A stretch of DNA of 64,000 nt from Desulfothermus sp964427155 (GTDB taxonomy: Bacteria > Desulfobacterota > Desulfovibrionia > Desulfovibrionales > Desulfothermaceae): contig CAYRSC010000003.1 in assembly GCA_964427155.1 (NCBI GenBank), positions 1-64,000 on the forward strand, written 5' to 3'. Below, one piece after another: positions 51,781 through 60,424 of the stretch. The stretch's first letter is position 1. Every line of letters starts with the position of its first letter. The position numbers and the translations under genes were made by a program. The notes beneath the pieces are model-generated. The model made no database searches and was not told the origin of the DNA. It saw only the letters and a program-made list of their open reading frames with translations.

Positions 51781-53301
51781 TTACCAGAGCTTTACTAGCC
51801 TGGTGGTGGGATAATAAAATTTCAATATTTCTCTATAATTATATCCCCGCATTCCCATCTCAGCACTTCCCCACTGGGAATAGCCCACACCATGACCCCA
51901 TCCTTTTCCACGAAAGATAATCTGGTCTCCTTTCTTCTCTATAGAGAATAATATCTCTGGGAGTCTAAGGGCCCTGCCCAGGGTGGTCCTTGTACGATAG
52001 ACCTTTGTATAATTCTCGGCCACTATCTTTACCTTGACTATCCTGCCTGAAGGGCTTTTCTCGGCGGGGACAATCCTCTCTAATCCTTGAAGGGGAAGAC
52101 CTATCTTCCTCAACCTCCTCTCTATCTCCTCCATGGAATACTCCCTTTTCCACCTGGACATCTTTCCCTTGAGACTTAAGGGGTCTGGCTTTGCCACCAA
52201 GTAACGCTTATCCAGTTTAAAGATATATCCAGCATCTGCAGTGTACCCTCCACTATTTGCAGTATACATTGCCAGGATGGGCCTATTCCCCTCCATAAGT
52301 ATCTCTCCCCTGGTCTCATTTACTGCCTTTGTGGTCTTTTTGGTCTCTCTATCTATCCCCTTATAGGCCTGGTCTCCTTCATTATCCACTAGATCATAGT
52401 CCCAGTTTTTTCGATGAAGGGTCTGGTAATAGGCATAGGTCCTGGAGGCCACGGCCTGGGCCTTTAGGGTCTCAAGGGGCCAGGAGGGATAAGACTCAGA
52501 GGGCACCACCCCCCATAGATAACTTTCTATATCCAGCACATTTATAACACGCATATATCCCTTTTTGAGTTTTAAGACTATCTTACCCCTTACCCTTTTT
52601 GAATACTTAGAACCCACAATTACCTTTATGGGTGATCGGGCCACCACCTCCACTTTATCCTTTACCTCTCCCCTGGTAATCCTCACCTCACTGGATTTAA
52701 CGGGCCTACCGTTTATCCTCATATCACTTGCACGAAGAAGCACTTCTCTTGCCTTTCTATATAACAACACCCTCACCAGGGGGGCCTTCTTTTTAACCAC
52801 CACTGGGGGGGGAGGAGGAGGCACTGCTTTTTTTGCCTGCTCAATCAATACCTCCACCTGAAACCTATATCTCCCCTGGGGATATTTTTTCAAATAAAGA
52901 GAAAGGTCTTTTACTGCATCCTTATACTTCTCCATATCAAAAAGCAACAAACCCTTTTTATAAAGGGCAACTTCTTCCCCCTTGGGGTATTTGGCAATAA
53001 TTGTATTATAAATATCTATGGCTTCTTTTTCTGCATCTAAAAAGGTGGCCAATAGATTTGCCTTATAGAGCAGGACCTTTAACTTTGTCCGTTTAAAGGG
53101 TGTGACCTCAAAGGCAGTATTATAGGCATCTAAGGCATCTAAATATTTACCCACATCAATAAGATAAGAGGCATAATTTATGTTCCACTGGGCAAGACGT
53201 TGAGAAGCCAGTGTCTCTTGATCCAATTTTGCAAAAACTGGAAGCGCAAACAAAACACATGCCAGAGTCACAACAATAAACACCTTTAATCTTTTCAACA
53301 T
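51781..53301 (-). CDS. SpoIID/LytB-domain exported protein with TPR region
   Basis: The 506-residue product has a signal peptide (1-24, FAKLDQ after it), TPR-like repeats (about 30-165), a proline/lysine-rich linker (KAVPPPPPPVVVKK near 165) and a SpoIID domain (about 240-500). The SpoIID part shows VLDIESYLWGVVPSE, LKAQAVASRTYAY, and the C-terminal GKGWGHGVGYSQWGS. SpoIID enzymes are lytic transglycosylases that act on denuded glycan strands. In Gram-negatives the family is often found with amidases or sporulation-like division genes; none is close here. It is probably periplasmic. Confidence 0.85.
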   Translation of the reverse strand: MLKRLKVFIVVTLACVLFALPVFAKLDQETLASQRLAQWNINYASYLIDVGKYLDALDAYNTAFEVTPFKRTKLKVLLYKANLLATFLDAEKEAIDIYNTIIAKYPKGEEVALYKKGLLLFDMEKYKDAVKDLSLYLKKYPQGRYRFQVEVLIEQAKKAVPPPPPPVVVKKKAPLVRVLLYRKAREVLLRASDMRINGRPVKSSEVRITRGEVKDKVEVVARSPIKVIVGSKYSKRVRGKIVLKLKKGYMRVINVLDIESYLWGVVPSESYPSWPLETLKAQAVASRTYAYYQTLHRKNWDYDLVDNEGDQAYKGIDRETKKTTKAVNETRGEILMEGNRPILAMYTANSGGYTADAGYIFKLDKRYLVAKPDPLSLKGKMSRWKREYSMEEIERRLRKIGLPLQGLERIVPAEKSPSGRIVKVKIVAENYTKVYRTRTTLGRALRLPEILFSIEKKGDQIIFRGKGWGHGVGYSQWGSAEMGMRGYNYREILKFYYPTTRLVKLW

Positions 53302-53312
53302 ATTACTTCCCC

Positions 53313-55853
53313 TTACTTGGTATTATTAAAGGAGGTTGTTAAGTCAAAATCTTTACTTAAGAAACTCTTCTTTATTGTCCCCTTCAGGTGTAACTCTTCT
53401 TTATTCAGGTCAAAATATCCAGAGGAAGAAAGGAGGATAATGGGAGAGATAATCTGTATCTGTTTGATATTGAGCCTCTTTATTCCCCCTCCCAAAGAGA
53501 CTATCAATCTATTAAACGGAAGGGCATCCTCCATCCGGGAGGGATTTAATCCCACAAAACTAAGGACCTCCAGTATCATTTCCACCTTCCTGCCCAGGTT
53601 GGAGAGTTTTAATACCTTTCCATTATCCAACCTTACAAAGCCATCCACCGAGATATTTCCTGCCACCTCCCTGTAGGTCTGTCCGTGGGTGGATAAGTTT
53701 ACCTGAATATTTGTATCTCCAGTAATATAAATCGGGGCCCTATGAATAAAACATCCCAACAGGTGATCTATTGGCATTGAAATTGCCCTTATATCAAAGG
53801 ATAATCCCAGATTACTGGAACCATCTAGCTCCACACCTCCAGAAAACAAAAGATTACAAAAATAAAACTCTGTGCTAATACCCATCTGTTTTGCCTTTAA
53901 GAGGAGGTCTGCCTTTAATCCATCTATATCATATTCCATATCTCTCTTTACATAAGAAAAGGTATCGCATTCCACATGATAATGTTTGGAAATCTTGGAT
54001 ATTATAGGAGGTAGAGATATATTTATCCTCTTATCTGGGATATCCTGCAATGAAAAAGGCCTTTGTTTTGAAGATGTCTGCGAAGGAGAAGGCATAGAGT
54101 TATCCACTAATTTTACATACTTACTTATAAAATTTAATACATTTCCCCCATATTCCACATACCCCTCTCCTTCAAATTTCATGGGAGCCTTTTCCACATG
54201 ATAATCCAGGGACATCCTCAAGGGAGAGGATTTCTTTATATTAAGGGATCTCAACCTAACATCTTCTACCTCCACATCCTTGGCCCTTAATATAAGGGAG
54301 GTCTCCTTGAATAACTTTCTGTAATCTATAGAAGATAGAGGTATCTTGGTGCTTAAAGATACTTGTACCTCTCCCTGTTTCCCTGTGTGCATAACTGCGC
54401 GCATCTTATTAAGGGTAAGCAAGAGAGGGGTGAGTTTCACTAAGGAAGATGCCCTATTCACTGCAATATCCATGATAGGATGATGTATAGACATGTCTCT
54501 GGCCAATACCTTTAAAGAGATACTATAGTCTGGCGTCTTTTGCAATTTTCCATGGGCATGAAGCTGTCTAAGTAACAAATCTCCTTTAAAGGTCATTGTT
54601 CCGTTAGAAGTATTAAAGGAAAATGTCTTGGGTACAGATATATCCATCTCCTCTGTATGGACATCAAATAAATTTCTTTTTAATTCTACTGCAATAGGTT
54701 TACTCAAAAATTGAATATATGAGTCTTTTTTTAGATATACATCAAATCCTGATATAGAAATAGTAGCATTTACTTTTTCAAGAGAGTTATCTTTTTGATT
54801 AAAAAAGACATGAAAATTTTTCTTTATTGAAATTGTTGGAATAAATATATGCCTGGAATTTAAAGATGGTATCTCAAGAGGATAAAATAGATCTTTGCCT
54901 TTTATTTCACTCCCTTCAGCATCCACCTCTATCCCTACAGGACTCATTTCTAAATGGACTCTTCCAGGAGATAATATAAGCTGCATAGGAGATCTCACTT
55001 TCCTTAATACCATTTTGGCCTTTAATAAAGTAGATGGCATCACCTCCATAGAAAGGGAATCCAGCTTCATAGAACTATTATCACCTGCCGATATAAGAGA
55101 TACTCCCACATTCTGAATAAGAGCACTTCCCCCTATATCAAAGGAAGATACAGGAAGATATTTATCCAGTATGCCCAGGATCTTCTTCTGAAGAGGGGGA
55201 GAAATGGCATAGGTAGTGGCTAAAAGGGATCCTGCATTTAGTTTCACCTCCCTCAAGGAAATCTTTACACCTCCTGGGGAATAAGATCCCGAGATATCTG
55301 TCAAGGAATTCTTTCCCACCTTCAGAAAGGCCATATGGTAGTTTATAAGTCCCTTGGAAGAGGTAATACGAATCCTCCCTTTTCTCAAAAAGATCCTGTT
55401 CCCATAAACCAACGGTCCCTTTATACTTGAAATGCTCAGGGAATATGTATCCCCATCAATAGTGCCATTTAATCCTTTAATTGTGCATATCCCCTTTATA
55501 TATCCAGGAGGATTAGGAAGATATCCCAGTTTCTTCAGGATATGAAATACATCCCTTATATCTACTACAAGGGAGGAGGAAGAAAATTTTACTCTCAAGG
55601 GAGAGGTTGACAGGACATGAAGGTCAATATCCCCCTTAAAATTAAAATTTAATAGTGCAAACTCTCCTTTTAGCCTTAGATGACCTGGTTCAAAAGGTAA
55701 CCCCAGCCTAACCCTACCTCCAAACCTTAAAGGCAACTCCTGAGAAGGAGGGTTATGACACCATAGGGAAGAGACAAAGACAAAGTTAAAAGAGAAAAAG
55801 AAAAAAAGGACCACCCCCCATTTAAATATTTCTCCCTTCTTTCCTCTTCCCAT
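53313..55853 (-). CDS. Large AsmA-like exported protein
   Basis: The 846-residue protein starts with one membrane anchor (about 12-32), then a long repetitive beta-strand-rich region. The C-terminal part (about 690-820) shows the AsmA-like pattern: a domain with glycine- and leucine-spaced strands, INVDGFVRLDNGKVLKLS-like phrasing, and SSSGYFDLNKEELHLKGTIK. Such proteins are thought to be bridge-like lipid carriers across the periplasm. I cannot tell AsmA, YdbH and DUF748 relatives apart by eye. Its middle (about 54600-55100) is distinctly AT-rich. It lies 79 bases after the lipoprotein operon, past an inverted repeat. Confidence 0.6.
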   Translation of the reverse strand: MGRGKKGEIFKWGVVLFFFFSFNFVFVSSLWCHNPPSQELPLRFGGRVRLGLPFEPGHLRLKGEFALLNFNFKGDIDLHVLSTSPLRVKFSSSSLVVDIRDVFHILKKLGYLPNPPGYIKGICTIKGLNGTIDGDTYSLSISSIKGPLVYGNRIFLRKGRIRITSSKGLINYHMAFLKVGKNSLTDISGSYSPGGVKISLREVKLNAGSLLATTYAISPPLQKKILGILDKYLPVSSFDIGGSALIQNVGVSLISAGDNSSMKLDSLSMEVMPSTLLKAKMVLRKVRSPMQLILSPGRVHLEMSPVGIEVDAEGSEIKGKDLFYPLEIPSLNSRHIFIPTISIKKNFHVFFNQKDNSLEKVNATISISGFDVYLKKDSYIQFLSKPIAVELKRNLFDVHTEEMDISVPKTFSFNTSNGTMTFKGDLLLRQLHAHGKLQKTPDYSISLKVLARDMSIHHPIMDIAVNRASSLVKLTPLLLTLNKMRAVMHTGKQGEVQVSLSTKIPLSSIDYRKLFKETSLILRAKDVEVEDVRLRSLNIKKSSPLRMSLDYHVEKAPMKFEGEGYVEYGGNVLNFISKYVKLVDNSMPSPSQTSSKQRPFSLQDIPDKRINISLPPIISKISKHYHVECDTFSYVKRDMEYDIDGLKADLLLKAKQMGISTEFYFCNLLFSGGVELDGSSNLGLSFDIRAISMPIDHLLGCFIHRAPIYITGDTNIQVNLSTHGQTYREVAGNISVDGFVRLDNGKVLKLSNLGRKVEMILEVLSFVGLNPSRMEDALPFNRLIVSLGGGIKRLNIKQIQIISPIILLSSSGYFDLNKEELHLKGTIKKSFLSKDFDLTTSFNNTK

Positions 55854-55880
55854 GGGTTCCCCTCAAACTAAGTTAAAGGT

Positions 55881-55915
55881 AAGGGGAGGACCAAGGGCAA
55901 TCTGGGCCTCCCCTT
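55881..55915. repeat. Perfect 9-base inverted repeat after the lipoprotein operon
   Basis: AAGGGGAGG (55881-55889) and CCTCCCCTT (55907-55915) flank a 17-base loop in which CCA and TGG can also pair. It lies between the LPP20-like gene and the AsmA-like gene. The T-run on the minus strand is weak, so termination may be only partial. Confidence 0.5.
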
Positions 55916-55932
55916 GATTTTGAGATGTGCTC

Positions 55933-56829
55933 TTATTTAAGCAAAAATACCACCCTTGCCTGATTCAAAAACTGGGTCTTTTCATTATTGGCAAAGATAA
56001 GGGCTGCTGCATCAGGACTTACCTTTACATCAGTAAGTTTTACTACGCCTGTAGCTTTTACCTTAAGGGGATTCTTGGCACCCCAGGTCTTGAGAAGGGC
56101 CATTGCCTTGGCCTCATCATTGGTAAAGCCGCCACAGCCCCTCTCCACCAGCACAGAACTCACTATCTTGGAAGGATCAAATATAACCTCTCCTTTTTGA
56201 GACAGGATTCTATTTACCAGGGCGGGCCTAAAGGTAAAAGACCTTACATCCACTATCACTCCATCATAAGGGTTTTGATTCTGAGAAGGAGTAAGTACCT
56301 GGGGTTTCTGTTGAGGAGCAGGAGCTGCAGGGGCCTGAGGTTTCTGGGGCATCACCTTGGGGACCAGCTTTGGAGTATAGGTGGGCTTTGGAGGAGGAAG
56401 AAGTCTTTCTTCCTTCAAAAGAGGTAAAATCACATCATATAGTCCCCCATGTCCCCTGAGATAGAGCCTCATACACACCTCTGCATATCCCCTTTCAGGA
56501 TAATACTTTTCTCCACACTTTACGGCTCCCTTTAACACACCATAAACCGTTGTTTTAATAGCATCACTCTGGAGCATCCCATCCTTTACTGTAGTAGTCC
56601 CATAGAGGGTAATTCCCTGTAATATTTCCAGAAGATCCCTCTGGGCAACAACTGTTGCGGCCCTGATTGCCCTATAGCGACTCTGTCCCTCTTCAGAAGA
56701 ACCAATCACCTGAATATAACCCTCGCTAAATATCTTTACAGGGTCTGTGACCGGTTGCCAGGACTCCTGCGCCAGGGCAGGAAAGGCCATTAATAAGATT
56801 AACCCCATTAAGACCATTATTTTCTTCAT
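55933..56829 (-). CDS. LPP20-like exported protein
   Basis: The 298-residue product has a Sec signal peptide (1-20, cleaved near ALAQ). Residues about 35-130 follow the LPP20 pattern: SEGYIQVIGSSEEGQS, repeated ARAAT/AQRDLLE helices, and a Cys pair (CGEKYY and VCMRLYL). A proline- and glutamine-rich linker (about 148-188, PQKPQAPAAPAPQQK) leads to a C-terminal domain (about 190-298) with VDVRSFTFRPALVN and LKVKATGVVKLTDV. The LPP20 family is known from outer-membrane lipoproteins of Helicobacter and is related to FlgT and other stress-type envelope proteins. Here no lipobox is seen, so the protein is probably soluble periplasmic. It is the last gene of the operon. Confidence 0.65.
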   Translation of the reverse strand: MKKIMVLMGLILLMAFPALAQESWQPVTDPVKIFSEGYIQVIGSSEEGQSRYRAIRAATVVAQRDLLEILQGITLYGTTTVKDGMLQSDAIKTTVYGVLKGAVKCGEKYYPERGYAEVCMRLYLRGHGGLYDVILPLLKEERLLPPPKPTYTPKLVPKVMPQKPQAPAAPAPQQKPQVLTPSQNQNPYDGVIVDVRSFTFRPALVNRILSQKGEVIFDPSKIVSSVLVERGCGGFTNDEAKAMALLKTWGAKNPLKVKATGVVKLTDVKVSPDAAALIFANNEKTQFLNQARVVFLLK

Positions 56830-56841
56830 AACTACCTCCTT

Positions 56842-58041
56842 TTAATAAATATTCATGATGTTCCTAAGTTTCATTAGGGCCAGAATAAGCTCAGAGCCCT
56901 CTACATAGTCATCTGGCCTAAACTCCCCAGAGAGATCTGCCTCCATAAGCCCTCTACTGGTACAATTCATAACCGCATTAAACCAGGGTACTGTAGGAGG
57001 AACATCGGGAAAAGGAGATTTCTCTGTGCCAAAATATTTAGTGGCAAGAGATTCATCCCCTGTGAGCTTGATGAGGAGGTCTTCCAGGATAAATGCAAGT
57101 TGTTTTCTAGTGATTGGCTCATTGGGCTTAAAGAGATATGCCCGGGTGGTCTTATCATACTCAGGTTGCAATCCCCTGATATTCCATTTTATTACTGTCA
57201 ATATCTCATCCTTAAAAGGGCTATTCATTATATCGGCAGGTACAAATGCTGCCTTAGGTAGTTTAGATTTTATGGGGATCCGTCCCGCCATAAACTTATC
57301 TAGGTGAAGTTCATCCACCAATAGCGCCGCCACATCCGCCCGAGTAACCTCGGGTTTTACAGCTATCTCCTTGGCAATCTTGGTAAGGGTGTATTGCCCC
57401 ATGGCCCTTACTATCTTCTGGACCCTTTTATACATTACATCTGCCTTATCATGCCACTTGCCAGGGCGAGAGGAAAGGACCTTTGCAAAGGCATCCTCCG
57501 CCTTTCTAAACTTATAGGCCAAATAATAGGCATACCCCATAAAATAGGGGGCCGCTGCCCTTGTTTGATAATAGGGAAGCTCTTCTTCCTTTACTCCACC
57601 CAATCCCATGGCGTCATTATAGTGCTCCTCCGCCCTAACGAGCCAGCCCCTTGGATGGCCAGTAAAGTACACCCTGATAGCAGTTACATGATAGATAAAC
57701 TTTTCACTATCATCCTTTGCCTCTGAACCTGCCCTTTTTAAGTACTTAAGGGCCTTTTCCATCTCCACCCTTTGAAGGTCTCCATCTTTCTGATTTCTGG
57801 CATCAATGGCAAAGATAAGGGCCATTCCTCCTAGGGCAGGAGAATAGTTCTTATCCAGATACAATGCCCTTTGAAAGTGATTCCTGGCCCCTGCTACATC
57901 ACTCTTCTCAATGAGGTTCATACCCATTAGATAGTGGTGTTCAGGATTGTCCTCTGCAGAGATCCCAACTGGCTTCTTGGGTGCACATGCCCCCACTATC
58001 AAAAGGGACAATATGCTTATACATATCCACCATTTCTTCAT
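56842..58041 (-). CDS. Lipoprotein with TPR and S-layer-homology-like regions
   Basis: The 399-residue protein has a lipoprotein signal (lipobox VGAC, Cys19), a TPR-like part (about 35-200, with NHFQRALYLDKNYSPAL) and three stretches resembling S-layer homology motifs: TRADVAALLVDELHL (about 233), a middle one ending ITRKQLAFILEDLL, and FPDVPPTVPWFNAVMNCTSRGLM near 348. S-layer homology domains attach proteins to peptidoglycan-linked polymers. A lipoprotein carrying them could join the outer membrane to the cell wall. It follows the Cys-rich lipoprotein by three bases. Confidence 0.65.
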   Translation of the reverse strand: MKKWWICISILSLLIVGACAPKKPVGISAEDNPEHHYLMGMNLIEKSDVAGARNHFQRALYLDKNYSPALGGMALIFAIDARNQKDGDLQRVEMEKALKYLKRAGSEAKDDSEKFIYHVTAIRVYFTGHPRGWLVRAEEHYNDAMGLGGVKEEELPYYQTRAAAPYFMGYAYYLAYKFRKAEDAFAKVLSSRPGKWHDKADVMYKRVQKIVRAMGQYTLTKIAKEIAVKPEVTRADVAALLVDELHLDKFMAGRIPIKSKLPKAAFVPADIMNSPFKDEILTVIKWNIRGLQPEYDKTTRAYLFKPNEPITRKQLAFILEDLLIKLTGDESLATKYFGTEKSPFPDVPPTVPWFNAVMNCTSRGLMEADLSGEFRPDDYVEGSELILALMKLRNIMNIY

Positions 58042-58044
58042 AAA

Positions 58045-59433
58045 TTACCCCCTATTTTTTTTCAATTTTTTCTCCATCTTCAACATTGCATCCAGGTATC
58101 CCTTATACTTTGAGACCTGATATTTCTGGGCCATTGCATAACCAAGGATCTCAAAATAGGTAACAGGAAGTGTCACCAGCTTCTTTACAATATTGGAGAA
58201 GCGATGCTCATAGTACTTCTTGTTCCTTTTCCGAAAGACCCCCTTCTTTACCAGAAAGGGATAGGTTATAAAGGCCCTTGCCAGGTTCATCTGCGATATG
58301 GTCTGGACATCATTAATTATTTTTAAGGTCAGCTGTGTCATAACCAACATGGTCTCTGCAAAATTGCGATCAATATAATCTACAATCTCCCTGAGCTTCT
58401 TGGCCTTTCTGATATTCTCCTCTGTGACATAGAGGGTGGAAAGGGCCTCATGATAGAGCTTTTTCTGGATGGCCTTTTTATTGTGCACTTCCTTATATAG
58501 CATGGCCTTCTTCTTTTTAAGGGCAGCTCGCTCTGCCTTGGATAGCTTTTTATCCTTTAACCTGGCCTTTACTGATTCATAATCCGACTGAACCACCATC
58601 AACTCTGAATCCACCCTTTCTATCTTCATCCTTATAGAGGGGGGAAGGATGGAATAGAACACATCCTTAAAGGTACCCAGTTGCTCTCCCTTTACTGCCC
58701 TAAAACAGGATAGGTCTATAGGCAGATCTGCCCAATGCCTTATCCCTCCGGCACTAAAGAGGTACTTGCTAAGCATATCCTCCACAGGCCTATTAAAGAA
58801 GGTGCACTTCCTATACTCAGGATAAGACCTTATCTTCTTGCAAATAGAGGCCCCTGGAGAGAGATCGCAGTAAGATGGCTTAAAATACTTGCATTGACAA
58901 CAAAAAGGTACATAAGAAATCACACTCTTGGCATGTTCGAACTCAATTCCAAGGTTCTCACTGCCCTCAATAAATAGCCTTGAGCCCAGGGCCCCTAAAG
59001 CACTGGACCAGAAGTTGCCTGTGGAGAGTATGCTCACTGCATAGGCATTTGCATCATATAGGTCATAAAAAGAGAAATCCTTTTTGAGGAGTTTCCTGAG
59101 ACAATCATTATACCTCTTCTTGGCCTTTTTCTGTTTTTTGTTCAGCTTTGTCTTCTGATAATCGTTGAGAAGCTCTGGCCAGGGGTCCTCATAGGATATG
59201 GGAAGCCTATCCAACAATATCTCATTTACCTTTATCATGGCAGAGACTTCATCCACCAGGGTAAGGTCTATCTCTGCCTCAATAAGGGGATTTTTATACT
59301 TGGCAGCCTCTTTACCCCCGGCTATGTTTGCCACATTGGCCACTGTCATCATGCCCCCTGTGGCACATCCTCCCACCAGGAACAACAAGAGGATGCCTAT
59401 TATATAATTGACATATCTTTTGTCTAATTTCAT
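58045..59433 (-). CDS. Cysteine-rich lipoprotein of unknown function
   Basis: The 462-residue protein has a lipoprotein signal (lipobox LVGGC, Cys23). It is long, lysine-rich and mostly helical. It holds a cluster of cysteines about residues 178-213 (CCQCKYF, YCDLSPGASICKK, RKCTFF), unusual in an envelope protein, where it might bind metal or form disulfides. The middle part (about 285-345) is a charged coiled coil. I recognise no family. It lies 13 bases after the TPR lipoprotein gene in the same operon. Confidence 0.6.
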   Translation of the reverse strand: MKLDKRYVNYIIGILLLFLVGGCATGGMMTVANVANIAGGKEAAKYKNPLIEAEIDLTLVDEVSAMIKVNEILLDRLPISYEDPWPELLNDYQKTKLNKKQKKAKKRYNDCLRKLLKKDFSFYDLYDANAYAVSILSTGNFWSSALGALGSRLFIEGSENLGIEFEHAKSVISYVPFCCQCKYFKPSYCDLSPGASICKKIRSYPEYRKCTFFNRPVEDMLSKYLFSAGGIRHWADLPIDLSCFRAVKGEQLGTFKDVFYSILPPSIRMKIERVDSELMVVQSDYESVKARLKDKKLSKAERAALKKKKAMLYKEVHNKKAIQKKLYHEALSTLYVTEENIRKAKKLREIVDYIDRNFAETMLVMTQLTLKIINDVQTISQMNLARAFITYPFLVKKGVFRKRNKKYYEHRFSNIVKKLVTLPVTYFEILGYAMAQKYQVSKYKGYLDAMLKMEKKLKKNRG

Positions 59434-59446
59434 AGAGCCTCCCCGT

Positions 59447-60424
59447 TTAATAACCCTCTGGTGTCTTAAATTCTTCTAACAATTTTTTGGTCCTATGCTG
59501 TCTCTTCAAAGAGGCAAAAGCAGTGTTTAGCTCATAAGATACCTCTCCCATGGCCTTTTGAATATCAGGATCCCCTGGCTTTAGCATGGCCGCCCTTCTG
59601 TAGTATTTAAGGGCCTTGGAAAGATATCTCTGTTGGGTGGAAATGTCATTTGCACTATTCCATGCCATACATTCCAGGGCCACCCCCGTATTATAAAGCA
59701 CATATGCATCCTTACAGGAGGGACTATTGGCCATAGGCTTTAAGACCTCATAGGCACCCACACAATTACCCGAATTTATCATGTCTGCCGCACTCTTGGC
59801 CATGCCTGTAAGGCCCTTAACCGGCCTCAGTACGGTAGATTTCACGGGAACAAACTGTCTCACCACCCTTCTCACCGCTTCTTTGACCAGCATCTCCTTT
59901 ACCCGCAGGACAGAAGGGAGTTTTGACTTTCTATATACAGGCTCCACAAAGGTCTTTTCCACCAATATGGGATCAGCAGTGGAACACTCCAGAAGCCCTG
60001 CCTGACGAATAGAAAAGTTCGCTTGAAAAACCCCATACCTTTTAATACTGGCTCCCTCTCTATAGGTCCTCACCCCAAAATTTATCACCTTTATAGAGAG
60101 ATCTGGATATTCCCCTTCCATAGAGGAAACAGTAACTGGATTTATAAACCTGGTCTCTCCAAGCACTGCTCGGGCATATTGGGCAATAAGGGCCTTATCC
60201 CCGGCCCTCACCTTACCACTTATGGTATCACGTCCCACATACATAAAGGAGATGCCCTGATCACCCCCAGAAGAACACACTATAGCCTCCTTGATGGTGT
60301 TGGGCTTATATACACTCACCAGGGCCCCTCTGGAGCTTACCTGAGTAGTGGCGCACCCTGCTCCCAGAAAGAGGAGTATAAGTCCCATTAAAATATATCT
60401 TAATTCTCTATTTTCCTTCATCAT
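59447..60424 (-). CDS. TPR-like outer-membrane lipoprotein
   Basis: The 325-residue protein has a lipoprotein signal (lipobox LGAGC, Cys24) and an N-terminal region with mixed strands and helices (about 40-210). It ends with a helical TPR-like region (about 215-310) having LSKALKYYRRAAMLKPGDP. Its N-terminal half resembles neither a known binding protein nor an enzyme. Its start overlaps the stop of the FlgT-like gene (TAATG), which implies tight translational coupling. No function can be assigned. Confidence 0.65.
   Translation of the reverse strand: MMKENRELRYILMGLILLFLGAGCATTQVSSRGALVSVYKPNTIKEAIVCSSGGDQGISFMYVGRDTISGKVRAGDKALIAQYARAVLGETRFINPVTVSSMEGEYPDLSIKVINFGVRTYREGASIKRYGVFQANFSIRQAGLLECSTADPILVEKTFVEPVYRKSKLPSVLRVKEMLVKEAVRRVVRQFVPVKSTVLRPVKGLTGMAKSAADMINSGNCVGAYEVLKPMANSPSCKDAYVLYNTGVALECMAWNSANDISTQQRYLSKALKYYRRAAMLKPGDPDIQKAMGEVSYELNTAFASLKRQHRTKKLLEEFKTPEGY

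Noticed and set aside
55927..56427. Plus-strand ORF of 166 residues opposite the LPP20-like gene
   Set aside because: The minus-strand protein has a signal peptide and family pattern; the plus-strand ORF is a complementary shadow.
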